A DNA stretch of 64,000 nt. It comes from Rhynchopus euleeides. Lineage: Eukaryota; Euglenozoa; Diplonemea; Diplonemida; Diplonemidae. The notes beneath the pieces were generated by a model that saw nothing but the letters and a program-made list of their open reading frames with translations, ran no database searches and was not told the origin of the DNA. Location: contig OY723258.1 in the NCBI GenBank assembly GCA_963210315.1, positions 62,001-126,000 on the forward strand. The letters run 5' to 3'. Positions 33,028 to 43,520 of the stretch are shown here, one piece after another (position 1 is the first letter of the stretch; each line of letters begins with the position of its first letter). Both the position numbers and the translations under genes were made by a program.

Positions 33028-33573
33028 GCACTGTGCCACATCCCCTCTCTCTGTTTATGCCCCTGTAAATGTCCCGCAAACCCGTCACCCTCCCTCTCTT
33101 GATGTCCCTTTAGATACTCTGTCTGTATAACTTGTATGTAATGTCTTCTCGAGGTGTGGTGGTGGGTGAGTCTCGAGGTGAGTGGTGGTGATCGTGCCCT
33201 TTCCACATGCAGGGATGCCTTGCTTCTCTTGCTGGCGTTGGTTGCGGTGGTGGAGGGAGGGTCCAAAGCTGGGAGGTCGGGAGGCCTACGTGTGGGAGTC
33301 TACGGCGTGGCCGCAGTCCGCGCCCCGCAACCCACCAGCCCGCGGGCGAAAATCGCATTGTCTTTTCCATATTCAGTCCCAATAAATAGTGGACCGTAAA
33401 AAAGATGGAACGTTTGGCCTTTTTTTGGGAACTTGGAACATTTTTACGTTCCACCCTTTTTCCGTTTACGGTATACATGTATAATAGTTGACATGCAAGT
33501 ATTATACATGTATAATACATGTATATACTTGTAGTTATACATGTAAAATTTACAAGATCCCACCGTGTGGGTA

Positions 33574-34893
33574 TACCCCTGTGAGAAAATGGGTATTTTC
33601 AGGACACGCTCTAAACACCTCTCAGCCCCTACCTGACACACGCACCGACCCCAAAGGGTGCCAGAATGATATCCTGAGGCCACCAACACCATTTGTGGGG
33701 CCTTATGGGGTGTTTTTTGGGGTTCCGGAAATTTTGCCCACCGGTGGTTCCTGGTGGTACCGTAGGCCCACCTCTGTTTGCTGGACACGCCCTTTTGCTG
33801 GCACAATACGGGGTAGGCGTGGTGAAGGGGGTGTCGGAAATTGCCCGGACACGAGTTTCGACGATTGTGCCCCTGTCCCACTGATTTTTGCGCGAATTAC
33901 ATGCACGTATAGGCGTGCCTTGGCCTGTACAGGCCTGGATAGGCACAGATTGCCTGTATGGATTGATCTCGATGTGCATATCCCGACAGGTATGGGCCTG
34001 TATGGTCTTGTTATCCTGCGTGGAGCCCTGCTGAAAAATCAGATGGCTGTCGGTATTCACAGCCAGTATATTTCTTTCACAGAGCACCCGAAGCTCGTCA
34101 ATACGATTGCGCTTCAGGGCGCCTGTGCCTCGCCTGATGGGAAATTCGTCCATCACGCCCCTCAACAGAGCCAGGTGTCACAGGAATGACTTCCATCGGT
34201 TCGGGTGGTTTGCAAAAGCCTCCTCGTCATTTGCTTCGAATTCAGCAAATTTGTGCATAGTAACTCAGTTCACCTGCTGCGTGTCTGTGCATTCCTGCTG
34301 TTGACAGTGCTGCAGTGTGCGCAGCCAGGCATTGGTTCCCATGCTGGCAGGCAGGTGTTTGGACTGTGAATTTCGTGAGGGTTTGGAGGCGTGCCTTAAG
34401 CCTATCGAAATGATTGCGCCTCAGCTGCTAATATCTCACCAGGAGCGCCCAGTTCTTCGCGAAGATGAGTTTCAGAAGTGACTGAGTTCAACTGTGGCAC
34501 AGTGCGGCGCTCAACACAGGCAGCATGTCGGCATGGAGAAGAGTGTCGATTGCTACAGAATCTGGCATGCGGGAGTAGCCTCGTTCTACAGTCTGCGCGA
34601 GCTGGTTCCCGAGGGTGATATTTTCTTGGTAACAGGCTTGTGAGGTGGCACTAGCCATGTGAAGGGGTGTGAGTGAGTGTGCAGTGCCTATCCGGGGGGC
34701 ACCGTAGGAACCACCGATGGGCAAATTTTTTAGAATGCCAAAATATCAGCACTGAGGTTGATCTGGTGGTGAAATCTCCACCACAAAACACTTTTGGGAC
34801 GATCTGGGCACATTGGCACCCTTTACATGGCTTTCTGAGGTACTTTTTGGTGTTCCCGAAAAATGTTATTTTCTCACGCGTATAGGGGGGGTA
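33574..34893. mobile_element. Non-autonomous TA-type element with diverged inverted repeats
   Basis: The left end TACCCCTGTGAGAAAATGGG and the right end, inverted TACCCCCCCTATACGCGTGAG, are related over about 200 bp, including AAGGGTGCCA and an inner match AAATTTTGCCCACCGGTGGTT. TA flanks at 33572-33573 and 34894-34895. No coding potential in 1,320 bp. It lies six bases from the CACGG MITE and about 40 bases from the end of a host gene. Confidence 0.65.
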
Positions 34894-34931
34894 TACCCAC
34901 CCGTAGGGGGGGGGGGGCAAGTTACTCTCGC

Positions 34932-36209
34932 CTAGCGCCAGCTGGCGATGATGCTGTTTGAGGAGGACGAACGGACCATGCGCTTCCCACTGCGGGGGGA
35001 CTCTGGTGCGTACCCCCCGCCCTGCTGGCCGATCGTCCACGACGACACTGAAGCTGACCGTTCGGGAACCTGCGTGCGTGCGGGCCGCCTTGAACGACGC
35101 TTGTTCTCTTCGATCCGGAGGGCGTCAAGGCTCTGCTTCCGGTGGTACCTGTTGTGGTGGTGTTGAAGGAGAGACGCCTGGCCACACCAATGTGTGTGGT
35201 TCTCGCAACTGCCAACATACTTAGTCGTGCTGAGGCGCCTGCCGATGCCCCACGGGCACGGGCTTGGCTCGTTCTGCTGCAGCGTCTTCTTGACCCCTGT
35301 GGTCATCGACGAGGGCGCATCCTGAGCGATGTTCCACGCTGTGATCAGGGACCCTGCAGGCCTGTTGCCAGCACCCCCCTTCGCATACACGCCGGTGGAC
35401 CCCTCGCGCGTCGAAGACAGGAACCCCTTCTCGCGGTAGTTCGTTGGCAGGAAGTGGCGCTCATCACGCTGCTGCCTGTCAAGGGCTGTGGGGCGGTGGT
35501 GCGGCGAGATGTACCGACAGGTGCGCGGCGAGATCTCAGGCTTGTCGAAGATGCCGACCTCGATAGGGCGGCACGCAAAATTCTTGCCGCGCCTCCGGGC
35601 AGGGCTCTCCTCGCCACCCATGAGGCTGCCGCGGCTCTCCACCCCAGGGGAGGACGACGGGTTCACGTGTCGCCGTGACGGCCGCCTGCCGCCATCCACC
35701 ACCTCGTCGTTATACTGCGAGGCATACGGTGCACGCAGCTGGTACGCACTGTTGCTGCGCATGCGTGCTTCTTTGTAGCGGTCCTCACGCTCATCACGCG
35801 TCTCTCCCTTCGGAATCATACGAATGCCACAGGGGCCGGGCAGCGGGTCGGTGCGCGAATCCTCGCTGAAGTAGCGGAAGGGCAGCTGCTGGCGGTTGCC
35901 CTCGGGGGTCTGCGAACGATGCTTCCCCTGCGGCTTGGCGAGCTCTGCCTGCTTCTTGTCGCGCAGGAGCACAGCGCTGCAGTCCTTCAAGTTGTCCATG
36001 GGACGCACAACACCCTTGCCCTTCAGAAACGTCTTCACCTTCGCACACGGCGGCACAGGCCCCCTTGCGGCCTGCTGCTTCCACGCAGGCCTCTGGCCGC
36101 CTTTGACACGGAGGTGCCGCGCGCCAACCTCCTGTGGCGTGGGCGACCCATCTATGCGCTGCGTGCGTGGGGACTGCAGCCCTGCTGCGGAAGAACGCTT
36201 CACCCCCAT
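34932..36209 (-). CDS. Basic, disordered protein, unknown function
   Basis: Exon 1 is 36209-35221 and exon 2 is 35148-34932; the 72-bp intron starts GTATGT and ends CAACAG, completing a Lys codon. About 401 residues from MGVKRSSAAG; an acceptor CCTGCAG lies about 35 bases upstream. The protein is rich in Arg, Ser, Gly and Pro with few hydrophobic clusters, so it is probably disordered. Recognisable short blocks include QQLPFRYFSEDSRTDPLPGP, DEREDRYKEARMRSNSAYQL and CPWGIGRRLSTTK. The Pro-Trp block and a Ser-rich C-terminus (SGKRMVRSSSSN) recall the protein at 51922-53100, but similarity is too short to call homology. Microtubule-associated proteins of flagellates often look like this (inference). 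Confidence 0.65.
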   Translation of the reverse strand: MGVKRSSAAGLQSPRTQRIDGSPTPQEVGARHLRVKGGQRPAWKQQAARGPVPPCAKVKTFLKGKGVVRPMDNLKDCSAVLLRDKKQAELAKPQGKHRSQTPEGNRQQLPFRYFSEDSRTDPLPGPCGIRMIPKGETRDEREDRYKEARMRSNSAYQLRAPYASQYNDEVVDGGRRPSRRHVNPSSSPGVESRGSLMGGEESPARRRGKNFACRPIEVGIFDKPEISPRTCRYISPHHRPTALDRQQRDERHFLPTNYREKGFLSSTREGSTGVYAKGGAGNRPAGSLITAWNIAQDAPSSMTTGVKKTLQQNEPSPCPWGIGRRLSTTKYVGSCENHTHWCGQASLLQHHHNRYHRKQSLDALRIEENKRRSRRPARTQVPERSASVSSWTIGQQGGGYAPESPRSGKRMVRSSSSNSIIASWR

Positions 36210-36460
36210 TGAGCAGCCGGTGTCTGTGAAGTGTAACAACCTGCAGGTGTGTGCGTGTGTGGCATGCGCGCACAAAAGCTGGTCACCGCACCAAACCGTG
36301 AGATACAAAAGTCCCTCTCTCCGCGCTCGTCTTGGAGCCGCCGGCAGCGACGCAATGCAATGCTGGTGGGGATCGGGGCGGGGGGTCACCGCTGCCTATT
36401 TATTGTTTTCTCTTCGTTTTGGTCGGGGTGTGGGGGCCGTGCAGCGGGGGGGGGGGGGTA
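36210..36460. other. Upstream spacer with G-run
   Basis: Trans-splice region of the gene at 34932-36209, then a plus-strand G-run (36446-36458) into which the next element inserted. No gene seen. Confidence 0.4.
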
Positions 36461-37608
36461 GGGGGGGTCAAATGCCACCCTTTTACGTGGACAAACACGA
36501 TTTTTCAAAAAACCGGCGCAGAGGCCCCAAAGCCCCCGTAAACCCTCCAAACCCCCCCAGATCGGTCCGGAAACCCATCGAACCCCACTTTTCCACCATT
36601 CCGGGCACCTCAGGTGCCCGAATTGGGGTACCTAAATTTTGTGCCACCGTTTGGTACCGGACAGTGCCACTGTGTGGGAGGTTGGAAAAGAAAATGCCCC
36701 AACACACCACATCTGAGGGTTGCAATGCATGTTGCTTGCCAACCACGTCATCCGGTGGGTGTCAGGCGCTATGTAGGTGGCATGAGCCAGGTCTTCGATG
36801 TGTTCTGGCTTGTATATGTACCTCCCTGCCACCATGCACCGGGAGGCTGCCTGTAGGTACGGAACAAGTCCAGATGGTCGTGTGATTCCTGTGCAGCAGT
36901 GCTCCACAACCGGGATGTGTTGACAACGACTGTTGCAACACGAGCTGTACATTCCGGGAACACACGAAGTGCGCTGTCGTGGTACCCATTGTGCCAGAAT
37001 TGGTAGTTGCTGCGGTCTACTTTGCCTGGCCCAAGAGCACTGGTACTGAACGGTGCAATATGCGTGGCGAGGTGAATGCAACGGAAGGGCGCAAAGTCAA
37101 TACAGCTCTCGGATGGCGGGTGGTGGTGCCACTAGTGTGTGACGTTCACTCGAGGATACAACGCATCACAATGAATCAGCAACCGTGGACCGAGTACAAT
37201 ACGCTCTCTGTGGCTGGTGTGGGGGACAAAGGCAGTGCCTGTGCCGCAGGCAGGGAGGTACATATACAAGCCAGAACACATCGAAGACCTGGCTCATGCC
37301 ACCTACATAGCGCCTGACACCCACCGGATGACGTGGTTGGCAAGCAACATGCATTGCAACCCTCAGATGTGGTGTGTTGGGGCATTTTCTTTTCCAACCT
37401 CCCACACAGTGGCACTGTCCGGTACCAAACGGTGGCACAAAATTTAGGTACCCCAATTCGGGCACCTGAGGTGCCCGGAATGGTGGAAAAGTGGGGTTCG
37501 ATGGGTTTCCGGACCGATCTGGGGGGGTTTGGAGGGTTTACGGGGGCTTTGGGGCCTCTGCGCCGGTTTTTTGAAAAATCGTGTTTGTCACCCCCATTTG
37601 ACCCCCCC
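36461..37608. mobile_element. Fold-back element with about 375-bp inverted repeats
   Basis: Ends GGGGGGGTCAAATG match inverted at 37595-37608, flanked by TA (36459-36460 and 37609-37610). The arms (to about 36832 and from about 37248) are almost identical, for instance CGAACCCCACTTTTCCACCA and AACACACCACATCTGAGGGT. The 5' and 3' tips differ only by a short indel. The unique core of about 410 bp has no gene. A transcript could fold into a hairpin of more than 300 bp. Confidence 0.9.
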
Positions 37609-37610
37609 TA

Positions 37611-40600
37611 GGCATACAGTGCAAACGATAATTATTATCGCATACGATAATTATTATCGTACTCCCATTATCGTATATTATCGTATACGATAATATACGA
37701 TAATGGTGCGATAATTTTTTTGAGATTTTCGGAAAACCAGAAATCAGCCCAGAACACATTGAAAAAGTGGTAAAAGTGGAGCCGGAAGCTGCCATTTTTG
37801 CTTCTTTGAATTATTGGTGACGGGGGGCTTCACTCAGAAGTGTAGAATGTCCCTCACAAATGGGTGGCAGACACAACACACATAGTGCCATGACATGCGC
37901 AGCACTATGTCTGTCTGGGGCATCCTGTCAATGAAGCTGGCACCGTTGGAAGAAGTTTCAGGCACAGGGGGGCGGAGAGGTTACAGGATACTGCCACGCA
38001 CATCCGTGACACTCATTTGCGTGTGCGCTCTCGACCCGTGTGTCTATCGCTATGTTGTGACTGCATCGCCATCACCCTCCACAGGAAACACCAGGGATCA
38101 AAAAATGTCTCGTCGTCGTAGGATAAAAGACGACACAACAACGGAGGATGACGCAGAGGAAGATGATGACGGCGATGACGAGGAAGAGGGCAGTGATGAG
38201 GACGAGCCGGACCAGAAACGCCGTCGCGTCACGGGGGGGAAGGACAAGAAGCCCTCAGCGAAAAAGGCGGCCGTGAAAAAGCCACCCCCAAAGAAGCCAG
38301 CAGCGAAGAAGCCAGCCCCCAAGAAGACAGCACCAAAGCCCGCGGGAAAATCGGAGAGCGCGCAGAAACGCCTGGACACGATAAAACTCAGAAAAACGGT
38401 GGAGGAAGCCGCAGACGAGGCTGCTGCCAAGAAGAGGATCTCCTTGGTAACAGCCAGGCAGCGGCTGCAGCAACTGGCGAGGTACGACGCCACAGTTGCT
38501 GCGGCCTACACGATCAAGTCGGTGGAGGACCTCCCGTTCGAAACTCGCACCATGCTGCTTGATGCAAACCCCCCCCGGACATTATCGGACGAAGTCCTGT
38601 GGTGCAACCTCTGTAGCATCGTCGTAAAGCATGCTGAATCGACAGTGGCAAAGAAACACGTGACCGACACGAAGGCGCACCAGACCACATCGAAGGAAGC
38701 GCCAGTGCAGGCGGCCCCCTGTGTTTCAACCACGAAGAGCGATCCCACGACCACCGCATCATTTCAAAAGGCATGGGCACTTGCCCTTGTGATTGCGGGG
38801 ATCACGCCTCACCAGGCGTCTATCCTTGCGCTGCCGATGACCACCCCTCTGCCGAAGCCCCGGACGCTGCTGGGCAAGGCCCCGCTGTTCGTCGCGGAGA
38901 TCCAGAAGAAGATCCGCGACTGCATCACCGGCCGGCCGGTGGCGTTGGGCGTTGATGGAACAGGCCTGCGGCATCTTGGCTTTGCCATCATGTCGGTCGT
39001 CGCCTACGTGGGAGGCAGGGGAGTGCTCCTCCTGTCGAAAGTGCGTGGTGACGGCGAGGTGCACAACGCAGAGGACGTCGGGGATGTGCTTGACGAGGTG
39101 CGGGAACTGTACGGCATTACCCGCAGTACAGTTGTCGCTGACTTCGGGTCGGTGAACGTCAAGGCGTTTGGCGACAAGAAGGAGGAGGGCATCTACTGCC
39201 TGGGCCACCACCTCAACGCAGCGTTGAAGCGAGCAGTGCGCCAGTCATACCCCCGGGCGTATGCCTTCTGCACGCTGGTGTCGCAGTTCTTCGGGTGCAA
39301 GTCGCGCCGGCACCGTTGGAAGAAGTTTCAGGCACAGGGGGCGGAGAGGATGCATGATGCTGCAACGAACATCCGTGACACTCATTTGCGTGTGCGCACC
39401 GCTCTCGACCGCGGAGCGGTGCGTGCGCTCCGCAAGCTTCTCCCATCCGTGAACGTCACAGATACCGATGCGGTGGTGCTGGAGCGGGCTGCCGCCTTTG
39501 TGGCGGAAACAGACGACACCCACGCCGCCAATGTGGAGGTGTCCAGCCCTCAGCAACCCGCCTCTACTTCGGACACTCGATGGGCAGCGATGTTCGACCT
39601 GACAGTCCACCTGCAGACCCGGTGTGCGATGCTGCTGCAGTTCGTCAGCGTGGAGATGGCGAGGAAGAAGAAGCCACTCACTCTCAGGCAGCTCTCTGAG
39701 CACATCCAGAAGGGAACATGGGAAGAGCACGTCAGCGAGACGGTGGCTGTGGCTGAGATGGTGGAGCCGGTGCTGTGGCTCGTGCGATGGGTGCAGAACC
39801 CGGAAGCCCGTCTGGGGCACATCAAAGTGCGGACTATCACGGAGGAGTACCAGAAGGTGGTGACGAACACCAGTTATCCTGCTCCTATCCGCACCTTGCT
39901 GAAGGATGCCTGGGAGTCTTGGCCGTCGAAGGCGAGGTTCGAGATGGCGCTCATCTTCGACCCGGAAACCGTGCTGATGGCTGACTTCGACGACTTCCCC
40001 GACATCACAAACCAGCTGGTGTGGGCCGTGGATTTCCATGCCCTTGCTGACGACGAGTGCTGGGCGGAGTTCACACAGTACCTCAATGCCCCTGCCGAAT
40101 CCCTGCAGACCGACACCCCGATTGCGTTCTGGCTGGAGAAGGGGAGGAAGCTGTTCCCCATCCTGGCGCCACATGTGGTGGCTTGGCTCCGCACGCCTGT
40201 GTCGGTCACACAGGTCGACAGTGTGTTTTCGACGGCAGAGTCCCGCAAGTCCAAGCGGGGGTCGAACATCTCGACGAAGACCTACGCGGATCGTCTGTTC
40301 TTGCAGCGGAACGGCGACCTCCTCGGCTACTTCGACAAGAGCAACCGGTTCGCAGAAGCCCTCGAAAGGGACTATGTCTCTGATGATTCCTCTGAGGAGG
40401 ACGAATCCGAGACTGAGATGGATATCATTTAGAAGGGGGGATGGGGGGGGGGGCGGCGTGCCAGGTCGTCTGTCCGTGATGTGGTTCCTGTGCTGTTCGG
40501 TGGGCGGGTGGGGGGGGGGGATGACGAATTCTGTCTCGATGTCTGATGACATCGAGGGTGTTGAAGGGACTGGGGGGGGGGGGGCGATGAATCCTGATGA

Positions 40601-40925
40601 CGGACGAGTATGTGAAGGAATCTGACGAGGGCAGTGGTGTTCAAGAATAGTGCAACCCAGTAAGTATCGCATACGATAATCCCATTATCGTATACGACCG
40701 GATACGATAATTATTATCGTATGCGATAACATACGATAATGGGATTATCGTATGCGATAATATACGATAATAATTATCGTATCCGTTCGTATACGATAAT
40801 GGGATTATCGCATCATACGATAATGGATTATCGTATGCGATAATAAATTATCGTATGCGATAATTTTCCGAAAATTATCGTATCTGGTATATGTGCGATA
40901 ATAATTATCGTTTGCACTGTATGCC
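37611..40925 (+). mobile_element. Transposon with hAT-like transposase and TA flanks
   Basis: Ends GGCATACAGTGCAAACGATA and the inverted copy to 40925 match for about 31 bp, then continue as CGATAAT/ATTATCG palindromes (37615-37712; 40665-40915). TA sits on each side (37609-37610; 40926-40927). The left TA is shared with the end of the fold-back element, so one of the two inserted at the edge of the other, in a G-rich target. It contains one intact gene (38105-40432). Confidence 0.8.
38105..40432 (+). CDS. hAT-like transposase
   Basis: 775 residues from MSRRRR; an acceptor CCTCCACAG lies about 20 bases upstream, so I reject the longer open frame starting at 37895. The N-terminus is an acidic tract, then a Lys/Pro/Ala-rich histone H1-like tail (KKPPPKKPAAKKPAPKK) that may bind DNA; no BED zinc finger is evident, although CNLCSIVVKHAES followed by KKHVTDTKAH gives a C-x2-C...H...H pattern. 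The core has spaced motifs STVVADFGSVNVKAF and SDTRWAAMFDLTVHL, both typical of hAT enzymes. The C-terminus (VDSVFSTAESRKSKRGSNIS ... ADRLFLQRN) matches the hAT dimerisation domain. No disruption seen. A TA rather than 8-bp duplication is odd for hAT. Confidence 0.8.
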   Translation: MSRRRRIKDDTTTEDDAEEDDDGDDEEEGSDEDEPDQKRRRVTGGKDKKPSAKKAAVKKPPPKKPAAKKPAPKKTAPKPAGKSESAQKRLDTIKLRKTVEEAADEAAAKKRISLVTARQRLQQLARYDATVAAAYTIKSVEDLPFETRTMLLDANPPRTLSDEVLWCNLCSIVVKHAESTVAKKHVTDTKAHQTTSKEAPVQAAPCVSTTKSDPTTTASFQKAWALALVIAGITPHQASILALPMTTPLPKPRTLLGKAPLFVAEIQKKIRDCITGRPVALGVDGTGLRHLGFAIMSVVAYVGGRGVLLLSKVRGDGEVHNAEDVGDVLDEVRELYGITRSTVVADFGSVNVKAFGDKKEEGIYCLGHHLNAALKRAVRQSYPRAYAFCTLVSQFFGCKSRRHRWKKFQAQGAERMHDAATNIRDTHLRVRTALDRGAVRALRKLLPSVNVTDTDAVVLERAAAFVAETDDTHAANVEVSSPQQPASTSDTRWAAMFDLTVHLQTRCAMLLQFVSVEMARKKKPLTLRQLSEHIQKGTWEEHVSETVAVAEMVEPVLWLVRWVQNPEARLGHIKVRTITEEYQKVVTNTSYPAPIRTLLKDAWESWPSKARFEMALIFDPETVLMADFDDFPDITNQLVWAVDFHALADDECWAEFTQYLNAPAESLQTDTPIAFWLEKGRKLFPILAPHVVAWLRTPVSVTQVDSVFSTAESRKSKRGSNISTKTYADRLFLQRNGDLLGYFDKSNRFAEALERDYVSDDSSEEDESETEMDII

Positions 40926-42420
40926 TAGGGGGGGGGGGGGCGGTGCTGGTGGTGCTGGGAGCGTTGCTTTTTTGGGGGTTGGGGCGGGGCGGGGGGGATG
41001 TATATTGAGCCCCTGCAGACCACACTACACTACCTTCGCCTCATCACTGCAGTTGGGGGCGATCCAGCTAACACACATGCAGAACACTCTCACCGACGAG
41101 AGGGGGTCCCACGGCGTCTGCGGCAACGAGCTCTGTGCCCGCTTCTGCGGAAATGAGGCCGCTATATCCCGTGTGCGGGTTCACACGCCAGGGTGGCACC
41201 CCATTCGATGGCTCGGTTGCCCCGGCACTCCCCACAGGCAGGAAGAAATGGAGCCGGGGTGGGTGGGGTGTCGGTGGGAGGGGGTGGGGTGGCGATGCAG
41301 AACGCTGGCTTTAAATATTTTTTTGGCAGGGCATTCGATTCGTTTCGTTCGTTTATCACGTGCACAGCCTGGAGGTCCCGGGGGGGTGGAGGGGGCTGCC
41401 ACAAGCGAGCACAAAAAAAAATATGGGGGCGTTCCGGTTGGGGGGCAACACGCCACCCTGCGCGTTGCCGGAAAAGGCAATGGTGTGCAAACCCAAATGG
41501 GGAGCCTTCACTTTGTGCCAAAGCGCCTCGTGGAAAAGCATCGCCTGAACTGTTGCGCGAGGAGCGAGGAGCAAGGAGCAACGCTGTTCTGCGCGAGAGG
41601 GCGAGAGAGAGAGCCCGAAGTGGCACATCCCACAATCCAGTCTGTGATGAACATCTGAAACGGTGCAAAAAGCGAGCATTCTTCGGATTGTCATCGGCAG
41701 CCAGGCAAACCGCGAGGAGCATTGCACTGTGTCCGCGCTTCAGAGGGGGATACCATCAGCGTTTCGACAAATATATATCTGCCCCAGGCGCGAGAGGGTT
41801 CCCCAACCATGGCCCCCATCTGATGTTCTTCTGAGCGCGCCCCCCCCCCCCGCCCCCCTTCCTCCCCCGACGCCACGACCCCGCGTGCCTTGGTGAAAAA
41901 GGCCTTCTTATTGGCTTCTTCTTCAGACAATCCTCACCCACACAACTCCCGGAACATCCGCGACTTCCCACAAAAACCCCCCCCCCGCACCCACCCCACG
42001 TGCCGCCCTCCCACACTATTTTCCTCTGCGAGGGTGCAACGGCACCCACCCCCCACCCCCTCTCCTTTTCTTAATCTCGCCCTGGGGGGTTGTGGAGTTT
42101 TGTTTCGTCATTTGTCGCTGTTGCTGTTTATATATTTTTTTTTTGCCACGTCATTTTTTTCTTCTTGGCCAGCCGCGTGAAAAAAAAAATTACGGCGGAT
42201 CGTCCAGGCTTGCTCCTAACATGGAATACGGAATACACTCTCCGAAATTTCTCGATTTTTTTCTAAGGATTTTTAGGAGGGGAGATTTATTTTTTTCTAA
42301 GGATTTTCCTTAGGAAACTTTTTCCGAGTGGGGGGTGAGGATGAGTCCTCCGGACACCCGCCCCTTTTCTGTTTCTTCCCGGCAGCCAAAAAACCGGTGT
42401 TCTTTCCAGCCAAGACCCAG

Positions 42421-42476
42421 ATGTTCACTACCGTGGCCTCCGGCGGCTGGGGGGCTCTGCCCCCCAGACCCCCCCG
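42421..42476 (+). repeat. Dispersed motif copy (ATGTTCACTACCGTGGCC...)
   Basis: Extended copy of the motif: the shared 36 bases, then CTCTGCCCCCCAGACCCCCC. Compare 13707-13742 and 29258-29311. It lies beside a small remnant of coding-like sequence. Confidence 0.7.
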
Positions 42477-43485
42477 TGGCTTGTGCCTGTCTTGTCACCA
42501 AGTCTTTACGCGTATGCCACTATGGCAGGTCAAGAAGGGGTGTCGTTGGAAAAAACGGTCCCGAAACCCATTTTTTCTTTCATCCGGCAGCTGATGATGG
42601 CGGGATCACTGGCCACAGGAGAGATGAGCCGTGGACGCCGGATACCCCATCTGGCGAATCGAACCAGTGGGAACTGTCAGCTGGCGCCGACCCTATAGGT
42701 GGCCAGGTCGCGCAGCGCCTCATGCTCTTGAGGCAACCTGCATCTGTCGTACGCGCCTTACAGCACAATGAAAACAAAGCGGTCATTGCCGACATTTTGT
42801 TTGGCCGAGGATGGCGAGCTACCGGACCTGGGGCTGCCAGTGGTGGTCTCGATCGAGGAGGCCTTCACCATGCGGTTCCGGTTGCGGCAGTCGTGCCGCA
42901 AACGAGCGCCCATGAGTGACTTGTAACAGAATTTTCCAAGGCAGTGCACTGCGTGAGGTTGTGGGACTGGCACAGGGAACTGCTGGGTCCGAAATCCAAG
43001 GCAAAAATCCTTAGAAAAAAGCAGGAATACATTTCCGGGATTTTGGCTATTTTTCAAGGAATACGAAGCAAGCCTGGGATCGTCAACATCATTGGAGAGC
43101 AGAGGGTGATTGGTGCGTTCTGCGCTTGGTCCATAGGATTCACGCGCTTCTGGCAACGCCATCATACCCCGCAACACGACGGGCAAGAGATTGTCGTGGA
43201 AACAATCTCTTCTAACGCTGGAGCCAGACCTGAGGCTGGCGCCTCAAGCTAGCACCCATACGCAGGCCAGGGGGGTGGTTTGCTGTACACAGCACCCCGT
43301 CCACCTCCCCCACCCCGACCACCCGACCCACACTACATGCCGATCAACAAACGACGAACCCCAAAAAGATGCCTTTTTTTTTGGTCTCGTTCGCTGGTAA
43401 AACAGGGGGGTTGCCAGTCAGGGGGGGGAGCAGGCAGGTGTTAAAAGAAAGGAAGCGTCAACAAAATACAAAAAGAATGCACGGA

Positions 43486-43487
43486 GC

Positions 43488-43519
<32 letters not shown>

Positions 43520-43520
43520 G
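43486..43520. repeat. (CG)n-(TG)n tract
   Basis: About 16 bases of alternating GC followed by about 18 of alternating TG. Alternating purine-pyrimidine tracts of this kind readily adopt Z-DNA. Intergenic. Confidence 0.85.

Larger units (their letters stand above)
28840..33471 (+). mobile_element. pogo/Tc1-type transposon with transposase
   Basis: Ends CCGTAAACGG (28840) and the inverted copy (to 33471) are flanked by TA at 28838-28839 and 33472-33473, as expected for the Tc1/mariner/pogo superfamily. Inner parts share GTGGACCGTAA and TGGAACGTAAAAA motifs in inverted orientation. It carries an intact transposase gene (30805-33027). The 4.6-kb length is inflated by a repeat-rich 5' region (28970-30460) that may itself contain an insertion. 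It landed in the palindromic MITE described above. Confidence 0.8.
28242..33567. mobile_element. Palindrome-rich MITE split by a pogo-like element
   Basis: The ends CACGGTGGGATCTTGTAAAT and the inverted copy at 33548-33567 match for over 40 bp through TTTACATGTATAACTACAAG. The native element is the two outer parts (28242-28837 and 33474-33567), almost entirely nested palindromes of TACATGTAT, ATACTTGCATG and TGACATGCAAG. TG flanks it on both sides, as at 10616-12897, whose ends also start CACGGTGG. It would form long cruciforms. No coding sequence of its own. Confidence 0.8.

Noticed and set aside
37895..38104. N-terminal extension of the hAT-like transposase
   Set aside because: It contains the duplicated fragment and lies upstream of a good acceptor; MSRRRR at 38105 is the better start.
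41193..41834. Plus-strand frame of 213 codons in the intergenic region
   Set aside because: Trp/Gly/Arg-heavy composition, no acceptor, and overlapping frames on the other strand are equally long.
42256..43022. 18-bp inverted pair AAAAATCCTTAGAAAAAA as transposon ends
   Set aside because: AT-rich and short, with no target duplication or outer boundary.
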